Shown here: in pieces, positions 7,297 through 10,000 of the stretch
Layout: each line of letters opens with the position of its first letter
Numbering within the stretch: the stretch's first letter is position 1
Assembly: GCA_020216845.1 (NCBI GenBank)
Contig: JAIWNK010000103.1
Coordinates: 1 to 10,000, forward strand
Direction: 5' to 3'
Length of the DNA: 10,000 nucleotides
DNA from: Anaerolinea sp.
GTDB taxonomy: Bacteria; Chloroflexota; Anaerolineae; Anaerolineales; Anaerolineaceae
Notes under the pieces: generated by a model
Databases searched by the model: none
Seen by the model: only the letters and a program-made list of their open reading frames with translations
What the model was told of the DNA's origin: nothing
Program-made: the position numbers and the translations under genes

Positions 7297-8058
7297 TCAA
7301 GATTTCTTTTTCTTACCCCGTCCTTTTGCCACATCCCCCCAACGCAAGTCTAACTCGCGTCCGACGGTATCCACCACCGTGCGCAACACCTTGACGCGCG
7401 CAAAATACTTGTTATTGGCCTCCACCACAGTCCATGGTGCGAACAAAGTGCTGGTCTTCAGCAACATCTCTTCCACAGCCGTCTCGTATAACGGCCATTT
7501 TTCTCGGTTCCGCCAATCTTCATCCGTCAATTTCCAGGCCTTGGCCGGCGTATCACGCCGCTCTTCAAAACGGCGCAATTGTTCCTCGGCACTAATTTGC
7601 AGCCAAAACTTGACCAAAATCATCCCCGAAGCCACGAGCTGCCGTTCGAACTCATTAATTTCGCGGTAGGCCCGCCGCCATTCTGCTTCACTACAAAACC
7701 CTTCCACCCGTTCCACCATTACCCGACCGTACCAACTACGGTCAAAGATCTGAATCTGCTTTTCTTCAGGCGGTTTCAACCGACGCCAAAAACGCCATAA
7801 ATAATGATGCGTCTTATCCTCCCCTGCCGGGGCTGCGATTGGATACACCTCATAGCCGCGCGAATCTACTTCCGCAATCAGCCGCTTGATTGCCCCGCCT
7901 TTGCCAGCTGCGTCCCATCCCTCAAATACAACGATCAAACTGCGTCGCCGCTTGTATAACTCATGTCCCAAAGCCTGAAGCTGCGCCTGTAATGGCTCCA
8001 GCTGCGCCTCATATTCCTCCAGGCTCAGCGCCTGCGACAAATCAATTCGTTCAAGCAT
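7297..8058 (-). CDS. ppk2: PPK2-family polyphosphate kinase, downstream copy
   Basis: PPK2 enzymes transfer phosphate between polyphosphate and nucleotides. The 253-residue product is a single PPK2 domain: Walker A EGWDAAGKGG (46-55, K53), Walker B region IFDRSWYGRVMVERVEGF (D106), and a basic lid with RRFEERR followed by WKLTDEDW. PW and ARVKVL follow near the end. The DRSWYGRV wording resembles the two-domain polyphosphate:AMP phosphotransferases (class II), so AMP to ADP is a candidate reaction, not proven. The C-terminus is lysine-rich (GKKKKS). The start overlaps the stop of the upstream copy by 8 bp and has GGAGGTG (8069-8063) four bases ahead of the ATG. Its stop abuts the HD gene's stop, with no space for a terminator. 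Confidence 0.95.
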   Translation of the reverse strand: MLERIDLSQALSLEEYEAQLEPLQAQLQALGHELYKRRRSLIVVFEGWDAAGKGGAIKRLIAEVDSRGYEVYPIAAPAGEDKTHHYLWRFWRRLKPPEEKQIQIFDRSWYGRVMVERVEGFCSEAEWRRAYREINEFERQLVASGMILVKFWLQISAEEQLRRFEERRDTPAKAWKLTDEDWRNREKWPLYETAVEEMLLKTSTLFAPWTVVEANNKYFARVKVLRTVVDTVGRELDLRWGDVAKGRGKKKKS

Positions 8059-8812
8059 CCTGCACCTCCGCAGTCAACAACTGCTCAGGCAACGCCTTGC
8101 CGCGCACCTGCAACGCCTCTTCCAAACGCCGGTTGATCGTTTCCAACACCTTGATGCGTGCCCAATACCGGTCTGTTGCCTCCACAATCACCCAACTACC
8201 CCATTCCGACTCCGTCCGAGCTAGCATTTCCTCAATTGCTGCCAGGTAGGCTTCATACTTGCGATGATGCACCCAATCTTCCTTCTGCACCCGCCATTGC
8301 TGCAATGGGTCTTTTTCCAGGCGTTCAAAACGCCGTTTCTGCTCTTTCTTGCTGATGTGCAAAAAGAACTTGATCAGCACCGCTCCATCATCGGCCAGCG
8401 TATGTTCAAAATCCACAATATCCTGATATGCCTGCTGCCAAACAGCCTCAGGAATCAATTCTTCCACCCGTTCGACCAGCACCCGCCCATACCAACTCCG
8501 ATCAAACAAGGCAATCTCACCATCATTTGGCAACCGCAGCCAAAAACGCCACAACCAGGGCATTTGCTTTTCCAGTTCATTCGCCCCTTTGATTGGATGA
8601 ATGCGAAAACCGCGCGGATCCATTTGGCGCGCCAAAAGATTGATGGTTGTCCCTTTTCCAGAAGCATCCCACCCCTCAAAAACCACCAGCACCGGCACCC
8701 CTGCCTCCCAACAAGCACGCTGCAAAAGCGTCAGACGCGGCCCCAACAATTTTAGCCGCTCTCGATACACCTCTTTGGTCAACGCAACTGTCAAATCAAC
8801 CTTTTCCAACAT
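8051..8812 (-). CDS. ppk2: PPK2-family polyphosphate kinase, upstream copy
   Basis: This is a second single-domain PPK2 of exactly the same length, 253 residues, and first in its operon. It begins MLEKVDLTVAL, close to MLERIDLSQAL of the downstream copy. Its Walker A EGWDASGKGT has K53 at the identical position. The Walker B region is LFDRSWYGRVLVERVEEL (D104), and the lid contains KRRFERLEKDP and a W-x-x-x-KEDW segment. All expected catalytic motifs are present, so both copies should be active. AGGAGG (8823-8818) lies five bases before the ATG. Tandem copies in this order resemble the two halves of the fused polyphosphate:AMP phosphotransferase; whether one gene split or one duplicated cannot be told here. 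Substrate preference (AMP, ADP or other) cannot be read reliably. Confidence 0.95.
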   Translation of the reverse strand: MLEKVDLTVALTKEVYRERLKLLGPRLTLLQRACWEAGVPVLVVFEGWDASGKGTTINLLARQMDPRGFRIHPIKGANELEKQMPWLWRFWLRLPNDGEIALFDRSWYGRVLVERVEELIPEAVWQQAYQDIVDFEHTLADDGAVLIKFFLHISKKEQKRRFERLEKDPLQQWRVQKEDWVHHRKYEAYLAAIEEMLARTESEWGSWVIVEATDRYWARIKVLETINRRLEEALQVRGKALPEQLLTAEVQDA

Positions 8813-8850
8813 TCCAGCCTCCTGCCCGACCTCTCGAGGATATTGTTAAT

Positions 8851-8879
8851 AATGTATCCCAAACAAATAAAAAATTCAA
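8851..8879 (-). promoter_or_regulatory. Candidate promoter of the ppk2 pair
   Basis: On the minus strand a -35 like TTGAAT (8879-8874) is followed after exactly 17 bases by TACATT (8856-8851); each matches the sigma-70 consensus at four of six positions. It points toward the upstream ppk2 gene, whose ATG lies about 40 bases downstream of the -10. The assignment is by eye. Confidence 0.5.
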
Positions 8880-8978
8880 GCCATTTCGAGTTGCTTTTTT
8901 GTTGAAAACATTGCATAATCAGAAAAACGTTCCACCCCTCATCTTCTTGTAATGCTGAGGGTTTTCAAAAAATTCAAG
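8869..8978. repeat. Two copies of a 12-base direct repeat in the divergent promoter region
   Basis: AAAAAATTCAAG occurs at 8869-8880 and again at 8967-8978. The first copy covers the -35 of the ppk2 promoter and the second runs into the Shine-Dalgarno site of the gene at 8987. It could be an operator pair, but the repeat is A-rich and could be chance. Confidence 0.4.
8891..8919 (+). promoter_or_regulatory. Candidate promoter of the last gene
   Basis: CATAAT (8914-8919) is a good -10, and a weak -35 TTGCTT (8891-8896) lies 17 bases upstream. It leads into the gene at 8987, leaving a leader of about 60 bases. It lies back to back with the ppk2 promoter in the 174-bp intergenic stretch, which otherwise is AT-rich with no RNA gene or terminator that I can see. 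Confidence 0.45.
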
Positions 8979-8986
8979 GAGTTTCC

Positions 8987-10000
8987 ATGAGCAGCACAAC
9001 CCCTGCCCCAAATCCTGTAGATGAATTAGCACGCGATGTATCGAACCTGCAACTTGAATTGAATTCCTTACAAAGCAAGGTGCGGCTGAATGATATTTCG
9101 GATCGCGTTGAAAACTTTGAAACCCGCCTGACAGGGTTACCCGCTCGCATACAAACCTTGCGCCAAAATGGTTATGCGTTCAACAAAACCATTGAACTCC
9201 AGGCCAATCAAATGTTGACACAATGGGCCAACATGCGCGGCAGCCTGCGCATGCAAATTCAAACCCAATCCCGCGCTTTGCTCAATGACCTGCCACCCAT
9301 TGAAAGCAAGATGGCCCATCTTGCCACCCTCAGCCGCAACCTTTCGCTTGGACGTCCCTACTATGCCCAGGTCAAAAGCGAAATCGAAAGCCTGACCAAG
9401 CGCGCCGAGGCCGCCGCACAATCCATTCGCGGCATGTATGACGAATTCGAAGCACAATTCAACAAGCTCAACGCCTATCTGGACCGCGTCGAATGGAGCA
9501 TCACCCAACTTGGTCAGGCTTGTTTTCAGCTCCTGCCTACAGAAGCGGTCATCATGGCCGTCAAAGCCCGCTGGATTACCGGCCCCAAAAAGGATGATGA
9601 CGATCCACAAGGCAACTTCTACCTCACCGATCAACGCATTCTTTTTGAACAAAAGCAAGAAATCGCCACCAAGAAAGTTCTCTTTGTCACCACAGAGCGC
9701 AAACTGGTCCAAGCGTTGAAATTTGAAATCGCTCTCGCCCTCGTTCAGGAAGTCATCCCAACCAAACAAGGCGTCTTCAAGAACGAAGACCACCTTGAAA
9801 TACGCTTTGCCGTTGGCGCCCCATACCAATCCATTCGCTTACACCTCGACGGTCAGGATTGCAAAGAATGGCAACAGTTAATCCAACGCGCCCGCAGCAA
9901 AGAATTTGATAAAGACCGCGCCATTGAAATTGATCAAACCGAAGTTGAAAAAGTCAAAAGTGCCCCCACCAAATGTCCTTCCTGCAACGCCACTATTGAC
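8987..10000 (+). CDS. Unrecognised protein: coiled coil, PH/GRAM-like domain and start of a zinc ribbon (5' part)
   Basis: The frame is open from ATG 8987 to the window end (338 residues) with no stop, so the C-terminus is missing. AAGGAG (8976-8981) is five bases before the ATG. I do not recognise the gene. The N-terminal half (about residues 8-170) is rich in Leu, Glu, Gln and Arg and looks helical, probably coiled coil, with no signal peptide. After LLPTEAVIMAVKARWITG comes a beta-rich stretch with NFYLTDQRILFEQ, a pattern of GRAM/PH-like domains of bacterial proteins, then alternating strands and a closing helix (EWQQLIQRAR). The last residues, CPSCNATI, look like the first half of a C-x2-C zinc ribbon. 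A cytoplasmic binding or scaffold protein is plausible. A link to polyphosphate rests only on position. Confidence 0.75.
   Translation, partial: MSSTTPAPNPVDELARDVSNLQLELNSLQSKVRLNDISDRVENFETRLTGLPARIQTLRQNGYAFNKTIELQANQMLTQWANMRGSLRMQIQTQSRALLNDLPPIESKMAHLATLSRNLSLGRPYYAQVKSEIESLTKRAEAAAQSIRGMYDEFEAQFNKLNAYLDRVEWSITQLGQACFQLLPTEAVIMAVKARWITGPKKDDDDPQGNFYLTDQRILFEQKQEIATKKVLFVTTERKLVQALKFEIALALVQEVIPTKQGVFKNEDHLEIRFAVGAPYQSIRLHLDGQDCKEWQQLIQRARSKEFDKDRAIEIDQTEVEKVKSAPTKCPSCNATID

Noticed and set aside
7275..7310. Possible small hairpin CAGC/GCTG and T-rich run at the convergent gene ends as a terminator
   Set aside because: The stem has four pairs with a two-base loop and is too weak to call; the T-rich run encodes the lysine tail of the ppk2 product.
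9137..9829. Long open frame of 230 codons on the minus strand
   Set aside because: It lies wholly opposite the gene beginning at 8987, which has a good ribosome site and sensible domain features; the minus frame's translation looks like no known family.
1..10000. CRISPR arrays, insertion sequences, tRNA or rRNA genes
   Set aside because: No regularly spaced repeats, transposase-like frames or recognisable RNA genes were found on reading both strands.

Overview
The window is about 10 kb of densely packed bacterial DNA built around phosphate and polyphosphate. Coding density is very high, and the longest gap between genes is 174 bases. The organism cannot be named from the sequence. The long PstA, the moderate GC content and the gene styles would fit a Chloroflexota (Anaerolineae-like) genome, but that is a low-confidence inference. 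The + strand is richer in C than G in genes of both orientations.

Region 1 (1-4184, + strand) is a phosphate-specific transport operon in the classic order pstS (3' end only), pstC, pstA, pstB, phoU. A perfect 15-bp hairpin sits between pstS and pstC. pstC and pstA share the four bases ATGA. A rho-independent terminator follows phoU.

Region 2 (4194-7296, + strand) starts with an extended -10 promoter directly behind that terminator and looks like one operon of four genes. Two tandem P-loop kinases resemble thymidylate kinase and overlap by ATGA; the second has Arg in place of the Walker A Lys. They are followed by a CHAD-domain protein, a likely polyphosphate binder. Last comes a free-standing HD protein resembling the C-terminal domain of Ppx/GppA exopolyphosphatases, again overlapping by ATGA.

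Region 3 (7297-8812, - strand) holds two single-domain PPK2-family polyphosphate kinases in tandem, overlapping by 8 bp and converging on region 2 with no spacer. Together they resemble a split version of the two-domain polyphosphate:AMP phosphotransferase.

Region 4 (8813-10000) is a 174-bp divergent promoter region followed by the 5' part of an unrecognised + strand gene. Its product has a helical/coiled-coil N-terminus, a probable PH/GRAM-like beta domain and the start of a zinc ribbon.

Possible joint function (inference): Pst imports phosphate, PhoU restrains uptake, and the PPK2 pair moves phosphate between polyphosphate and nucleotides. The CHAD and HD proteins would bind or sense polyphosphate. 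The two kinase-like proteins are the least explained members and the best candidates for something undescribed.
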